64,000 bases of DNA from Elusimicrobiota bacterium (lineage in GTDB: Bacteria > Elusimicrobiota > Elusimicrobia > FEN-1173), in NCBI GenBank assembly GCA_016714745.1, contig JADKCG010000001.1, positions 124,001 to 188,000 of the forward strand, in the 5' to 3' direction. Below the pieces are notes generated by a model that saw only the letters and a list, made by a program, of their open reading frames with translations, did not search any database and was not told the origin of the DNA. How positions within the stretch are numbered: position 1 is the stretch's first letter; each line of letters begins with the position of its first letter. A program made the translations under genes and the position numbers. This document shows positions 40,054 through 48,387 of the stretch, piece by piece.

Positions 40054-41024
40054 TCGCCCTCGAACGACTGGGGGTTCTCCCCTTTTTTGAGGGGGTGTCG
40101 CCCGAATTGCGCCAGCGTCTTGCCGGAGCCTTGATGGAACAATCGCTCCCCGCGGGCCACACCGTTTTCGCTGAAGGCGAAGAAGGGGACGCCCTCTATT
40201 TCATCGCGGAAGGGCGGGTGGCCATCAAAAAAACGGTCGACAAGAAAAAAGGCTCCCACAAAATTCTTTCGATCCTCGGACCTGGAGATTTTTTCGGTGA
40301 GATGGCTCTCCTGGAAAAGGCTCCTCGCTGGGCGTCCGCGATCACTCAAACGCCCACGGTGCTGTTGTCCCTGCCCGCCGAAGAACTCGGAGCGTGGGTA
40401 TCGGCGGATGCGAAAGTCCCGCTTCGACTGTTCTTGCCCGTTGTTCAATCGCTTAATGCGCGATTGCGCCAGTCTACACGGGAAATGATTCTCCTTTTTG
40501 ATGTGGGCGGGTTGTTGGCGCAAAATCTGGACGCGCCCTCTTTGGCGGTTCAATTGGTGGAGGTCCTCACGCGAGGATTTGACGATCCCGTGAGCGCCTG
40601 TTTTTATTTGTGGAACGAATTTTCCGCCGAATTTGAACTGGTGGCGCCCTCGGGGACGTGGCCGGGACCTCTTTTGGCGGTTCGGCCCGACGCCGACCCC
40701 CTGTTCCATTGGATGGCGAAAAATAAGGAATGCGTTCTTTCCGTCGATTGGCTTTCCGATTCCCGTTTCGATGCCGAGACCCGTTCTTTGTGGCCCGGGT
40801 TTAAATCTCTTCTCGCGGCCCCGGTGATGGGGGAACGACGGTCCATCGGCCATATCGTTTTTGGGCATGAGAGCGAGGGGGGGTATTTTACATCCACGCA
40901 ACGGAGGGTTCTGGCCGGTGTGGTCAACTTGGTGGCGCCGGCTTTTGAAACCGCGTCAATGCGTTTGGAGCGAACCTCCCAAGAACGCCTCGCCCGGGCA
41001 CGGCTCACTTCGATCGATTATTAA
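40050..41024 (+). CDS. Cyclic-nucleotide-binding and GAF domain protein
   Basis: Residues 1-125 form a cNMP-binding fold: LPFFEGVSPELRQRLAG, AGHTVFAEGEEGDALYFIAE, and the phosphate-binding cassette GDFFGEMALLEKAPRWASAI. Residues about 170-305 resemble a GAF domain (LAAPVMGERRSIGHIVFGHE). No DNA-binding helix-turn-helix follows, so it is not a plain CRP. Position right after two PilT genes suggests it links second-messenger level to pilus retraction. The PilZ protein at 43.3 kb adds to the signalling theme. The ligand is unknown. Confidence 0.82.
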   Translation: MIALERLGVLPFFEGVSPELRQRLAGALMEQSLPAGHTVFAEGEEGDALYFIAEGRVAIKKTVDKKKGSHKILSILGPGDFFGEMALLEKAPRWASAITQTPTVLLSLPAEELGAWVSADAKVPLRLFLPVVQSLNARLRQSTREMILLFDVGGLLAQNLDAPSLAVQLVEVLTRGFDDPVSACFYLWNEFSAEFELVAPSGTWPGPLLAVRPDADPLFHWMAKNKECVLSVDWLSDSRFDAETRSLWPGFKSLLAAPVMGERRSIGHIVFGHESEGGYFTSTQRRVLAGVVNLVAPAFETASMRLERTSQERLARARLTSIDY

Positions 41025-41027
41025 ACG

Positions 41028-41423
41028 ATGACGCATCGACCATCCTTTCGGAAAGCGGCTCTGGAAGCCGCCCGCGCCTCTGACGATAAGAAATCCAGCG
41101 ACATAAAATTGTACGATGTGCGACGGTCTTCCCCCCTCACCGATTATTTTTTGGTGGCCACGGTGGAAAACGCCCCGCAGGCCTCCGCTGTTCAAGACGA
41201 GATCGATCAGCGTGTGCGCACGGTGATGGGGGCGGTCGGCCGGCGGCGGGACGGCGGCCATCGCGCGAATTGGCGGGTCATCGATTACGGCGGGTTGGTT
41301 GTGCATCTCATGAACGCCGCTTCGCGCTCTTTTTTTGGAATAGAACGCTTGTGGGAAACCGCGCGTCTGGTTCGTTGGGACACCCCCCCCTCGGCCCCGC
41401 CCCGTCGAAAGGCCCGTTCCTAA
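41028..41423 (+). CDS. rsfS: Ribosomal silencing factor RsfS
   Basis: RsfS binds ribosomal protein uL14 and blocks subunit joining under starvation. The 131-residue protein has the family motifs SDIKLYDVRRSSPLTDYFLV, QDEIDQRVR and ANWRVIDYGGLVVHLM with the following SRSFFGIERLW. It lies between the pilus ATPase block and argS. A basic Pro-rich tail (TPPSAPPRRKARS) is added at the end. Confidence 0.9.
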   Translation: MTHRPSFRKAALEAARASDDKKSSDIKLYDVRRSSPLTDYFLVATVENAPQASAVQDEIDQRVRTVMGAVGRRRDGGHRANWRVIDYGGLVVHLMNAASRSFFGIERLWETARLVRWDTPPSAPPRRKARS

Positions 41424-41443
41424 TCACAGGAGAACGTTGAACC

Positions 41444-43129
41444 ATGAAAGATTCCGTCCGCGCCGTTTTATCTTCCGCCGCCCACCGCTGGGCGGCCCAG
41501 CAAACCCCTCCGCTGGTTTTGGGGGAAGCCCTCGTGGAGGTGCCCCCCGCGAACGTGGCTGGCGATTTCGCCTCGACGTGGCCCCTTTCTCTCGCCAAGG
41601 CAGTCCGAAAAGCCCCGCGCCAAGTGGCCCAAGAGATCCTCTCTTTTGTGGAAAACGGTTCTGTTTTAGCGAAAGCAGAGATGGCCGGTCCTGGTTTTTT
41701 AAACTTTACCATGAGCACGGCGTGGTTGATGGAAGAACTTCGGCGTCTTCTTCTTGAACGGGGAGATTACGCGAAACGTGTCGGCTTGACCGGCGAGAAG
41801 GTCTTGATTGAATTCGTTTCCGCCAACCCCAACGGCCCTTTGCATGTGGGTCATGGGCGAGGTGCGGCGTTGGGCGATTCTCTGGCGCGGATCTTTCGCC
41901 ATCTCGGATATAACGTGACCACGGAGTATTACATCAATAATGTGGGCAACCAAATGGAAAACTTGGGCGCCTCGGTGATGTGGCGGGCGGACGTGTTGGA
42001 TTCCACCTATTTGAGCGAGGAAGAGCGTAGCGTGTATAAGGCCAAAAAGGTTGACGACCTATATAAAGGCGAGTATTTGGTGGACACGGCCCGCGACATC
42101 ATGCGCCGTTTTCCCAAAGACCAAGAGCGCCCCCGCGGGATCGCTTTTTTTCGCGACGAAAGTTTGGCCTTGATTCTATTAGGGATTAAAAGTGACTTGG
42201 GCGCGTTCGGCGTTTTCCACGATACGTGGTATCCCGAATCCCGCCTTTTTGAAGAGGGGCGTGTGGACGCGGCTCTGGCGGAACTGAAGCGCCGGGGGGA
42301 TTTGAAGCAGGAGGACGGTGCCTTGTGGTTCCTGTCGACGAAATACGGGGACGACAAGGATCGTGTGTTGAAACGGGGAGACGAACGCCTTACCTATTTC
42401 GCATCGGACATCGCCTACCACCATGAAAAGTTTGGACGGGGGTTCACCCGCCTGATTGATATTTGGGGAACGGACCACCACGGTTACGTTCCGAGAGTGA
42501 AAGCCGCCGTCCAAGCGTTGGGTCATGATCCGGAAAAGTTAACGATCCTTCTTTATCAGCTGGTCAGTCTGGTTCGGGGGGGGAAACCCGTGGCCATGTC
42601 CACCCGTACCGGAGAGTTCGTGCGACTGACGGAGGTGGTCGACGAAGTCGGCAAAGACGCGGCGCGATTTTTCTTTGCTCTGCGAAGCCCGAACAGTCAA
42701 TTGGAGTTCGATTTGGATCTGGCCAAACGCGAAGCCTCCGACAATCCCGTTTTTTACGTGAAATATGTCCACGCTCGTTGTTGTTCCATTTTCCGAGAAG
42801 CTGAGAAACGCGGCGTCGGCCATCCCCTCCCCAACACCGCCGCTTTTTCCTCTCCGGAGACGTTCGACCCCGCCGAACGGGCGATCCTCCTGCGCTTGGC
42901 GTCGTTCCCTGACGTTTTGGATCAGTGTGCCAAAGACCTCACGCCGCACCATATGACCGACTATTTGCTTAAACTCGCGGGGGACTTTCACCGCTTCTAT
43001 GAAAATTGTTCCGTCCTCAACGCAACGGAGGCTCAACGCCCTTTCCGCACCGCCCTTGTCGACGGTGTCCGCACCACCATCAAAAACGGTCTCTCCCTCC
43101 TGGGCGTCGACGCTCCTGAAACAATGTAG
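41444..43129 (+). CDS. argS: Arginyl-tRNA synthetase
   Basis: ArgS charges tRNA-Arg. The 561-residue class I enzyme has FVSANPNGPLHVGHGRGAAL (HIGH site HVGH), EYYINNVGNQMENLG, IWGTDHHGYVPRVKAAV and, in place of KMSKS, the VAMSTRTGEFV loop usual in ArgS. The C-terminal anticodon-binding helices contain VKYVHARCCSIFREAE and HRFYENCSVL. A clear AGGAG lies upstream. The frame is intact across its length. Confidence 0.97.
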   Translation: MKDSVRAVLSSAAHRWAAQQTPPLVLGEALVEVPPANVAGDFASTWPLSLAKAVRKAPRQVAQEILSFVENGSVLAKAEMAGPGFLNFTMSTAWLMEELRRLLLERGDYAKRVGLTGEKVLIEFVSANPNGPLHVGHGRGAALGDSLARIFRHLGYNVTTEYYINNVGNQMENLGASVMWRADVLDSTYLSEEERSVYKAKKVDDLYKGEYLVDTARDIMRRFPKDQERPRGIAFFRDESLALILLGIKSDLGAFGVFHDTWYPESRLFEEGRVDAALAELKRRGDLKQEDGALWFLSTKYGDDKDRVLKRGDERLTYFASDIAYHHEKFGRGFTRLIDIWGTDHHGYVPRVKAAVQALGHDPEKLTILLYQLVSLVRGGKPVAMSTRTGEFVRLTEVVDEVGKDAARFFFALRSPNSQLEFDLDLAKREASDNPVFYVKYVHARCCSIFREAEKRGVGHPLPNTAAFSSPETFDPAERAILLRLASFPDVLDQCAKDLTPHHMTDYLLKLAGDFHRFYENCSVLNATEAQRPFRTALVDGVRTTIKNGLSLLGVDAPETM

Positions 43130-43306
43130 GGAGCTTCAAATTTTCGAAGAGTTTCATGTAACATTCCTTTGGATTTCCTCTTTCCCAAAAGGATATAAAA
43201 AACCAACATTCCCCTTGATTATTTATTGAATTGGGGGTAAATATAAACAAAGGAAAACCCCGCGGGTTTGCCAGAGGGATGTTTTTCCTGGGGAGGAATT
43301 ACGCCG

Positions 43307-43822
43307 GTGAAAGAAAAAGTGGTGTCGGGCGGGGAAACCCAAGAATTTCATTGGAGCATGGAAGGCATTCGCCGCCAGGCAGAACCGGCGGTTCGGTTGA
43401 AACCCGCTCCGGCCAGATCGTCCGTTGACGAAGAGGCGCCCACGGGGGTAGAAAGTCGGCGGTTCCCTCGCATCGATCTCACCTTGCCCATTTTGTACAA
43501 GATCCTTCCGGAAGAACCGATGGTCGCTTCTCAGTCCGCTGCGCCGGACCTGCACAGCAAGGTTGATAATATCAGTCCCACAGGGGCTTGCCTGGTCCTT
43601 GCCGAAAAACTTCCCCGAGGAACCAATTTAGCGCTTTCTTTTCACGTGGCACAAAAGGCCGCCATTTCTGCGGTCGGCCGTGTTGTCTGGGCCAAACCGA
43701 CCGAAATAGCCCATCATTACCTTACCGGTCTGGAATTTGTCGTCGTCTATCGAAAAACCCGAACCAAAACCGAATACCTTTCCACCGACATCCTAAAAGA
43801 CCTGCTCGGTCCCACAGCCTAA
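43307..43822 (+). CDS. PilZ domain protein
   Basis: A 171-residue protein whose second half is a PilZ domain: RRFPRIDLTLPILYKI (the c-di-GMP RxxxR-type stretch is RRFPR) and NISPTGACL (variant of D/NxSxxG). It ends with LSTDILKDLLGP. GTG 43307 is chosen because GGGAGG stands upstream; an in-frame ATG at 43280 lacks one. PilZ proteins bind c-di-GMP and often control pili or exopolysaccharide; two pilus ATPases and a cNMP-GAF protein lie 3-5 kb upstream. It is followed by a repeat and the biotin promoter. Confidence 0.8.
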   Translation: MKEKVVSGGETQEFHWSMEGIRRQAEPAVRLKPAPARSSVDEEAPTGVESRRFPRIDLTLPILYKILPEEPMVASQSAAPDLHSKVDNISPTGACLVLAEKLPRGTNLALSFHVAQKAAISAVGRVVWAKPTEIAHHYLTGLEFVVVYRKTRTKTEYLSTDILKDLLGPTA

Positions 43823-43944
43823 CCCGTCCCTCTTTTGACGCCTGGTGCACCCGACTGGAAATGTATTTCGTCGTTGCTCCATTGAGAGGGCCCCCTTTTT
43901 CCAGGACAAGATCATACAACGGACAACCGCCCGATAAATCGTTC

Positions 43945-44105
43945 AACCCGGACTTTGCAATAGGCGCGAGCACCGAGATGAAGAAGCCGGCGGCTTTTTC
44001 GACGAAAAACGCGAACGCGTGGCGGTGTCTACGGTTGAGCGTTTTGAGGAAAAAGCAGTCCCGAATTCTTCGTCGAATGCCGTGTCCTATTGCAAAATCC
44101 GGGTT
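43945..44105. repeat. Foldback repeat, family 1, copy A
   Basis: A 161-bp element bounded by AACCCGGACTTTGCAATAGG (43945-43964) and its near-exact reverse complement (44086-44105; 19 of 20 positions). Inside are two near-palindromes TTCGNCGAA (43998-44006 and 44069-44077). The interior aligns with the reverse strand of 51211-51374 over most of its length. It occupies most of the 370-bp gap between the PilZ gene and bioB; the left part of that gap (43823-43944) shows nothing I can name. Confidence 0.85.
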
Positions 44106-44106
44106 T

Positions 44107-44164
44107 AATGTAAACCAATCGACATTGATTCTTGGTTGACATTGCTCGCGTTCTTTGGTTGAAT
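44107..44164 (+). promoter_or_regulatory. Biotin operon promoter with BirA-like operator
   Basis: AATGTAAACC (44107-44116) and GGTTGACATT (44134-44143) are inverted copies matching at 9 of 10 positions, separated by 17 bp. This fits the BirA box half-sites (TTGTAAACC / GGTTTACAA), whose spacer is usually 14-16. The right half covers a perfect -35 TTGACA (44136-44141), followed after 17 bp by TTGAAT (44159-44164) as -10. Repression by biotin-bound BirA at this place would shut off bioB and the genes behind it. birA is not in the window. Confidence 0.65.
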
Positions 44165-44193
44165 ACCCTCCTTGCATCGACGGAGGAAATCCC

Positions 44194-45258
44194 ATGCCCC
44201 TGCTTGAAATCCCTGACGCCACTGAAGTGAGTAGAAAAAGTCTGGCGGGAGAACTGTTGTCCCGCGAAGAAGCGCGAGCGGTGTTGTCCTGGCCGGACGA
44301 AGAAATATTGGATCTGATTTCGGCCGCGTATCGAGTACGCCGAACCCATTTCGGCCGCCGAGTGAAAATGAACTTTCTGGTCAATCTCCAATCCGGTTTA
44401 TGCGCTGAAGATTGTTCCTATTGTAGCCAATCCAAAATCTCCAAAGCCCCGGTGGAGAAATACAAATTCCTTTCCTCAGACGAAATATTAGACATGGCCG
44501 ACCGAGCGGTGAAAGCGGGCGCGGCACGATTGTGTCTGGTGGCTTCCATGCGGGGGCCTTCGGAGCGGGATGTGGTCTCTTTGAATGAATCTGTTCGGCA
44601 AGTCAAAGAGCGTTATCCTCAACTTGAGATCTGTGCGTCCATGGGTTTGCTTAAGGAGGGTCAAGCGGAACGCTTAAAAGAGGCCGGCGTTGATGCTTAC
44701 AATCACAATCTGAACACCAGCGAGTCCCATTATGAAAAAATCTGTCATACCCACACCTACAAAGATCGGGTGGATACCGTGGAACGGGCCAAAGAGGCCT
44801 CCCTTTCTCCCTGCTCCGGGGCTATTTTCGGAATGGGGGAAACCACGGAAGACATTATTGACGTGGCCTTCCGATTGCGGGAGACCGGGGTGGACTCCAT
44901 TCCCATTAACTTTCTGATTCCCGTGCCGGGGACAGCTCTGCAGGGGAAAAATGATCTGACTCCCAACCAGTGTCTCAAAATCCTATGTCTCTTTCGGTTC
45001 ATCAATCCCGCCATGGAACTTCGCATTGCCGGAGGGAGAGAGCTTCATTTGCGGTCCCTTCAGACGCTGGGGCTGTACGTGGCGAACTCTATTTTTGTGG
45101 GAGATTATCTGACCACCAAGGGACAGTCCGCCACCGCTGATCGCCAAATGGTGCACGACATGGGATTTGAGGTGGTGGGCGATCCTGCCCGGTCCGAGGG
45201 CCCCCCCGTTTCCCTCGCCGAGGGTGTCGAGATCGTTACCCGCGCCACGCGGCAGTGA
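44194..45258 (+). CDS. bioB: Biotin synthase
   Basis: A radical-SAM enzyme that inserts sulfur into dethiobiotin. From ATG 44194 it is 354 residues, with GGAGG seven bases upstream. The SAM cluster motif CAEDCSYCSQS is near residue 72, followed by LCLVASMRGPSERD, DAYNHNLNTSESHYEKI, CSGAIFGMGET and LRIAGGRELHLRSLQ with the conserved Arg. It heads bioB-fabG-KAS-bioF-bioD-bioA. Its stop overlaps the next start (GTGA). The preceding 60 bp hold the operator-promoter. Confidence 0.96.
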   Translation: MPLLEIPDATEVSRKSLAGELLSREEARAVLSWPDEEILDLISAAYRVRRTHFGRRVKMNFLVNLQSGLCAEDCSYCSQSKISKAPVEKYKFLSSDEILDMADRAVKAGAARLCLVASMRGPSERDVVSLNESVRQVKERYPQLEICASMGLLKEGQAERLKEAGVDAYNHNLNTSESHYEKICHTHTYKDRVDTVERAKEASLSPCSGAIFGMGETTEDIIDVAFRLRETGVDSIPINFLIPVPGTALQGKNDLTPNQCLKILCLFRFINPAMELRIAGGRELHLRSLQTLGLYVANSIFVGDYLTTKGQSATADRQMVHDMGFEVVGDPARSEGPPVSLAEGVEIVTRATRQ

Positions 45259-45986
45259 TCTTGAGCAAGGTCGTTTTGATAACGGGGGCCAGCCGCGGCA
45301 TTGGTCGAGCGTTGGCGCTTGATTTGGGGCGCGCGGGGTATTGCGTTGGGGTTAATTATCGCAGTCGACGGGCGGAGGCGGAATCGGTTGTGGCTGAGTT
45401 GCGCAATGGTGGGGCAGAGGCCGATCATTTTCCTGCCGATGTGTCCGATCCCCTTCAGGCCAAGGACCTGGTGGACGGCGTTGTTCGGAAATGGGGGAAA
45501 ATCGACGGGCTGATCAACAACGCGGGGGTGACGCGGGACCGGAGCATTGGAAAAATGTCCCTGGAAGAGTGGCGCGACGTGATCGACACGAACCTCTCTG
45601 GCCCCTTCTATTGTCTTCAATCCGCTTCACATCACATGCGCCGTCAAAAAAGCGGTTTTATTATTAACATCGCTTCTATACTGGGGGTCCATGGGGCCGT
45701 GGGCTGTGCCAACTATGTGGCGGCCAAGGCCGGTTTGATCGGATTAACAAAAGCCGCGGCACGTGAGTTGGGACGGTACAATATTTGTGTGAACGCTGTG
45801 CTCCCGGGGTTCCATCCCACTGAAATGTCGGAAAAAATTCCTCCCGAACAAAATGCCCGCGTACTCGCTCAGCATTCGCTTGGCCGGTCCACCGACATCA
45901 AGGACCTTTCCCGGTTCGTAATGAATTTGACCGATTTGTCCACGGTTTCTGGCCAGGTCTTTAACGTGGATTCCCGGATTTTGTGA
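45255..45986 (+). CDS. FabG-like 3-oxoacyl-ACP reductase within biotin cluster
   Basis: A 243-residue SDR close to FabG: VLITGASRGIGRALALDLG, GLINNAGVTRDRSIGKMSLE, IINIASILGVHGAVGCANYV with Ser, then YVAAKAGLIGLTKAAARELG with Tyr-x3-Lys, and NAVLPGFHPTEM. FabG reduces 3-oxoacyl-ACP with NADPH. Placed between bioB and bioF with overlapping ends on both sides, together with a ketosynthase, it probably works on the pimeloyl precursor rather than in bulk fatty acid synthesis. That role is inference from position. Confidence 0.85.
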   Translation: MILSKVVLITGASRGIGRALALDLGRAGYCVGVNYRSRRAEAESVVAELRNGGAEADHFPADVSDPLQAKDLVDGVVRKWGKIDGLINNAGVTRDRSIGKMSLEEWRDVIDTNLSGPFYCLQSASHHMRRQKSGFIINIASILGVHGAVGCANYVAAKAGLIGLTKAAARELGRYNICVNAVLPGFHPTEMSEKIPPEQNARVLAQHSLGRSTDIKDLSRFVMNLTDLSTVSGQVFNVDSRIL

Positions 45987-47122
45987 ACAACGAAAAAAGG
46001 CGTGTTGTTATAACGGGCATCGGTCTCGTCTGCCCCCTGGGCGCGGACCGAGAAACCAGTTGGCGTTCTCTCATCAGCGGCCATTCAGGGGCATTGGCCC
46101 CCAATGGGGTCTTTGCCCCGAATGGGGCCTTCGCCCCGAATGGGGCCTTCGCCCCGGTGCCGGAGGGTCCAGGTCCCAGGACTCTCATCTTGGCTCTGCG
46201 GGCGGCGGAAGAAGCATGGAACGATTCAGGATTGGGCGATGTGGATCCAGAGCGAGTGTCTTGCACCGTCAGTTCCAGCAAGCCCGTGTTGGGAAAGGAC
46301 GATCCCTGGACGTGCCAGCCGCCCGAAATTATTTCAGCCGCCGTGGCTCGAGGACATAACGCGCAGGGCGCCGTGATGAATATCGCTTCCGCCTGTGCCA
46401 CAGGGGCTCAGTCTCTTTTAACGGCGGCGGGCTGGATCGAAGAAGGGCGGACAGACGTGGTTTTGGCGGGAGCGGCGGAGAGCGCCCTGCATCCACTCTA
46501 TTTGGCAGGGTTCCGCCAGTTGGGTGTTCTTTCAAAAAGAGGGGTGGTCAGGCCTTTTGATCGTGGCCGAGACGGGTTTGTAGTGGGGGAAGGCGCCGCG
46601 GTGTTCGTGCTGGAATCCCTGGCGGGGGCGAACGCGCGGGGCGCCAAAATTTATGGCGAAGTGTTGGGGGGGAACTTCTCGTCGGACGCCCATCACGCCA
46701 CACGGTTCAATTCTAACGGACGAACCATGGCGGCCTGTCTGCAAAAAGCCTTGAGTCAGGCCGGTTTGACTTCGAACGACCTGGATTACGTGAACGCCCA
46801 CGGCACCGCCACCGTTTTAAACGACAGGCTGGAAACCCAAGCCCTGTTGTCACTATTTCCAAAGAACCCGCCCCCCGTTTCGTCCACCAAGGGAGCCACG
46901 GGCCATCTGTTGGGAGCCACCGGCGCGGTTGAAATCGCATTCAGTCTCTTGGCCATGAGAGATGGGCTGTTGCCTCCGACGCTGAACATGGAAAACCCCG
47001 AAACCGACCGTCTTGATTTTGTTCCGAACCATTCGCGCTCGGCTCCACTTGACCGCGTGGCATCTTTGTCTTTTGGGTTCGGTGGAACCCTCGCGGCGGT
47101 TGTTCTGGGAAAACCCACATGA
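45983..47122 (+). CDS. Beta-ketoacyl-ACP synthase (FabF/KAS II-like) within biotin cluster
   Basis: A condensing enzyme of 379 residues with the Cys-His-His set: NIASACATGAQSLLTAAGWI, VNAHGTATVLNDRLET, and TKGATGHLLGATGAVEIAFS. N-terminal VVITGIGLVCPLGADRETSW is regular. Residues 38-58 are an in-frame tandem repeat (APNGVF, APNGAF, APNGAF) coded by an 18-bp unit, where FabF normally has a loop before the first ligand helix. No bioC, bioH, bioW or bioI is visible, so this KAS with the FabG-like partner may make or extend the pimeloyl chain for BioF. It overlaps bioF by 4 bp. Confidence 0.85.
   Translation: MNNEKRRVVITGIGLVCPLGADRETSWRSLISGHSGALAPNGVFAPNGAFAPNGAFAPVPEGPGPRTLILALRAAEEAWNDSGLGDVDPERVSCTVSSSKPVLGKDDPWTCQPPEIISAAVARGHNAQGAVMNIASACATGAQSLLTAAGWIEEGRTDVVLAGAAESALHPLYLAGFRQLGVLSKRGVVRPFDRGRDGFVVGEGAAVFVLESLAGANARGAKIYGEVLGGNFSSDAHHATRFNSNGRTMAACLQKALSQAGLTSNDLDYVNAHGTATVLNDRLETQALLSLFPKNPPPVSSTKGATGHLLGATGAVEIAFSLLAMRDGLLPPTLNMENPETDRLDFVPNHSRSAPLDRVASLSFGFGGTLAAVVLGKPT
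46097..46150 (+). repeat. 18-bp in-frame tandem repeat, three units
   Basis: Units at 46097-46114, 46115-46132 and 46133-46150; the last two are identical (GCCCCGAATGGGGCCTTC) and the first differs at three positions. Each unit holds a GCCCC/GGGGC palindrome and codes for six residues. Unit number could change by slippage without breaking the gene. Confidence 0.85.
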
Positions 47123-48387
47123 TTTTTTCTCCACTGGATCATCGGCTTACCGCCGGATTGGCCGGGCTCGAATCCGAACACCGCCGCCGACGTCCGCGTA
47201 CAGTGCAGACCATTCCCTCTGCGCACACCCGCGTTGCGGGTCGGGAAATCCTAAACTTTGCCTCTAATAATTATTTGGGTTTGGCCGAAGATTCACGCGT
47301 GTGTCGCGCCGCCGCCGAGGCCGCACACCTATGGGGCGCGGGGGCCACGGGGTCCCGGTTGATGGGAGGAACCTTGGCGTTCCACGAAGAATTGGAAACC
47401 GCCCTGGCAAAACTTAAAGAACGAGAATCCGCCTTGGTGTTTCCTTCTGGTTATCACGCGAATCTGGGTATGATCCCCGCCCTCGCGGGTCCCGACGATA
47501 CACTTTTCCTCGATCGTTTGGCTCACGCCTCTTTGGTGGACGGTGCCCGTTTGTCCAAGGCCCGGGTGAGAATTTTTCGACACAACGATCCGGACGATCT
47601 GAACCGCGCGCTGTGCCGTGTCTCTGGGAACGGGGAGCGGTGGGTGATAACGGAAAGCGTTTTCTCCATGGACGGCGACCGGGCGCCGCTGAAAGATCTG
47701 GTCTCGGTTTGCCAAAAGCGGAGCGCTCGGCTTTATGTGGACGAAGCTCATGGTACAGGAGTGTGGGGTTCTGGGGGCCGCGGCTGGGTGAACGAGCAAG
47801 GCGTGGCCGATCAGGTGGATGTTTGTATGGGGACATTGTCAAAGGCGTTCGGTGCCCAAGGCGGGTTCGTTTGTGGTTCTTCCATGTTAACCCAGTGGGC
47901 CATCAACCGGGCCCGGGCTTTTATTTATTCAACCGCGCTGTCGCCGTCCGCCGTGGGCGCGTCGTTGGCGGCGCTCAAAATCATGCAAGAGGAGCCAGAC
48001 CGGAGATCCCGACTGTTCGGCCTTTCTGCCCAGTTATGGGCCGGTCTCAATCTTAAAGGGGAAGGCCCCATCGTCCCCCTCACCGTCGGTGAAGATACCC
48101 AAGCCTTGTCCCTTTCCTCCGCTCTTTGGGAAGCAGGTATCTTCGCCCCCGCCGTCAGGTTCCCCACGGTTCCCAAGGGCGCCGCCCGCGTCCGTTTTTC
48201 CGTAACAGCCAACCATGCCGCCGAAGACATCGACCGGGTTCTTTGGGCCGTCGGAAAATGGGGCCGTCTCAACGGGAACACCCACATTGAGAATAAATCT
48301 TCTCCCTCTCCCGCATCAGCGCCCCTGGCGCCCCAGGTGCCCATCGCTCTGCGATGGGCCGCTGGCGGGAGAGATTCGGTTTTATGA
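47119..48387 (+). CDS. bioF: 8-amino-7-oxononanoate synthase
   Basis: BioF joins pimeloyl thioester and alanine using PLP. The core is regular: NFASNNYLGLAEDSRV, GAGATGSRLMGGTLAFHEEL, LYVDEAHGTGVWGSGGRGW, and the PLP lysine in GTLSKAFGAQGGF. The family part ends around residue 395 (EDIDRVLWAVGKW). The remaining 27 residues (SSPSPASAPLAPQVPIALRW and on) are coded by a palindromic repeat (48306-48373), so the original stop was probably displaced by the insertion. The stop overlaps bioD as ATGA. Confidence 0.94.
   Translation: MIFSPLDHRLTAGLAGLESEHRRRRPRTVQTIPSAHTRVAGREILNFASNNYLGLAEDSRVCRAAAEAAHLWGAGATGSRLMGGTLAFHEELETALAKLKERESALVFPSGYHANLGMIPALAGPDDTLFLDRLAHASLVDGARLSKARVRIFRHNDPDDLNRALCRVSGNGERWVITESVFSMDGDRAPLKDLVSVCQKRSARLYVDEAHGTGVWGSGGRGWVNEQGVADQVDVCMGTLSKAFGAQGGFVCGSSMLTQWAINRARAFIYSTALSPSAVGASLAALKIMQEEPDRRSRLFGLSAQLWAGLNLKGEGPIVPLTVGEDTQALSLSSALWEAGIFAPAVRFPTVPKGAARVRFSVTANHAAEDIDRVLWAVGKWGRLNGNTHIENKSSPSPASAPLAPQVPIALRWAAGGRDSVL
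48306..48373. repeat. Palindromic repeat at the 3' end of bioF
   Basis: Ends CTCTCCCGC (48306-48314) and GCGGGAGAG (48365-48373) are exact reverse complements, and an inner hairpin GCCCATCGC-TCT-GCGATGGGC spans 48339-48359. The left part (CCCGCATCAGCG, then CGCCCCAGGTG) recurs at 49264-49292. Confidence 0.8.

Noticed and set aside
46097..46150. CRISPR-like array
   Set aside because: Only three 18-bp units without spacers, inside a coding gene; no cas gene in the window.
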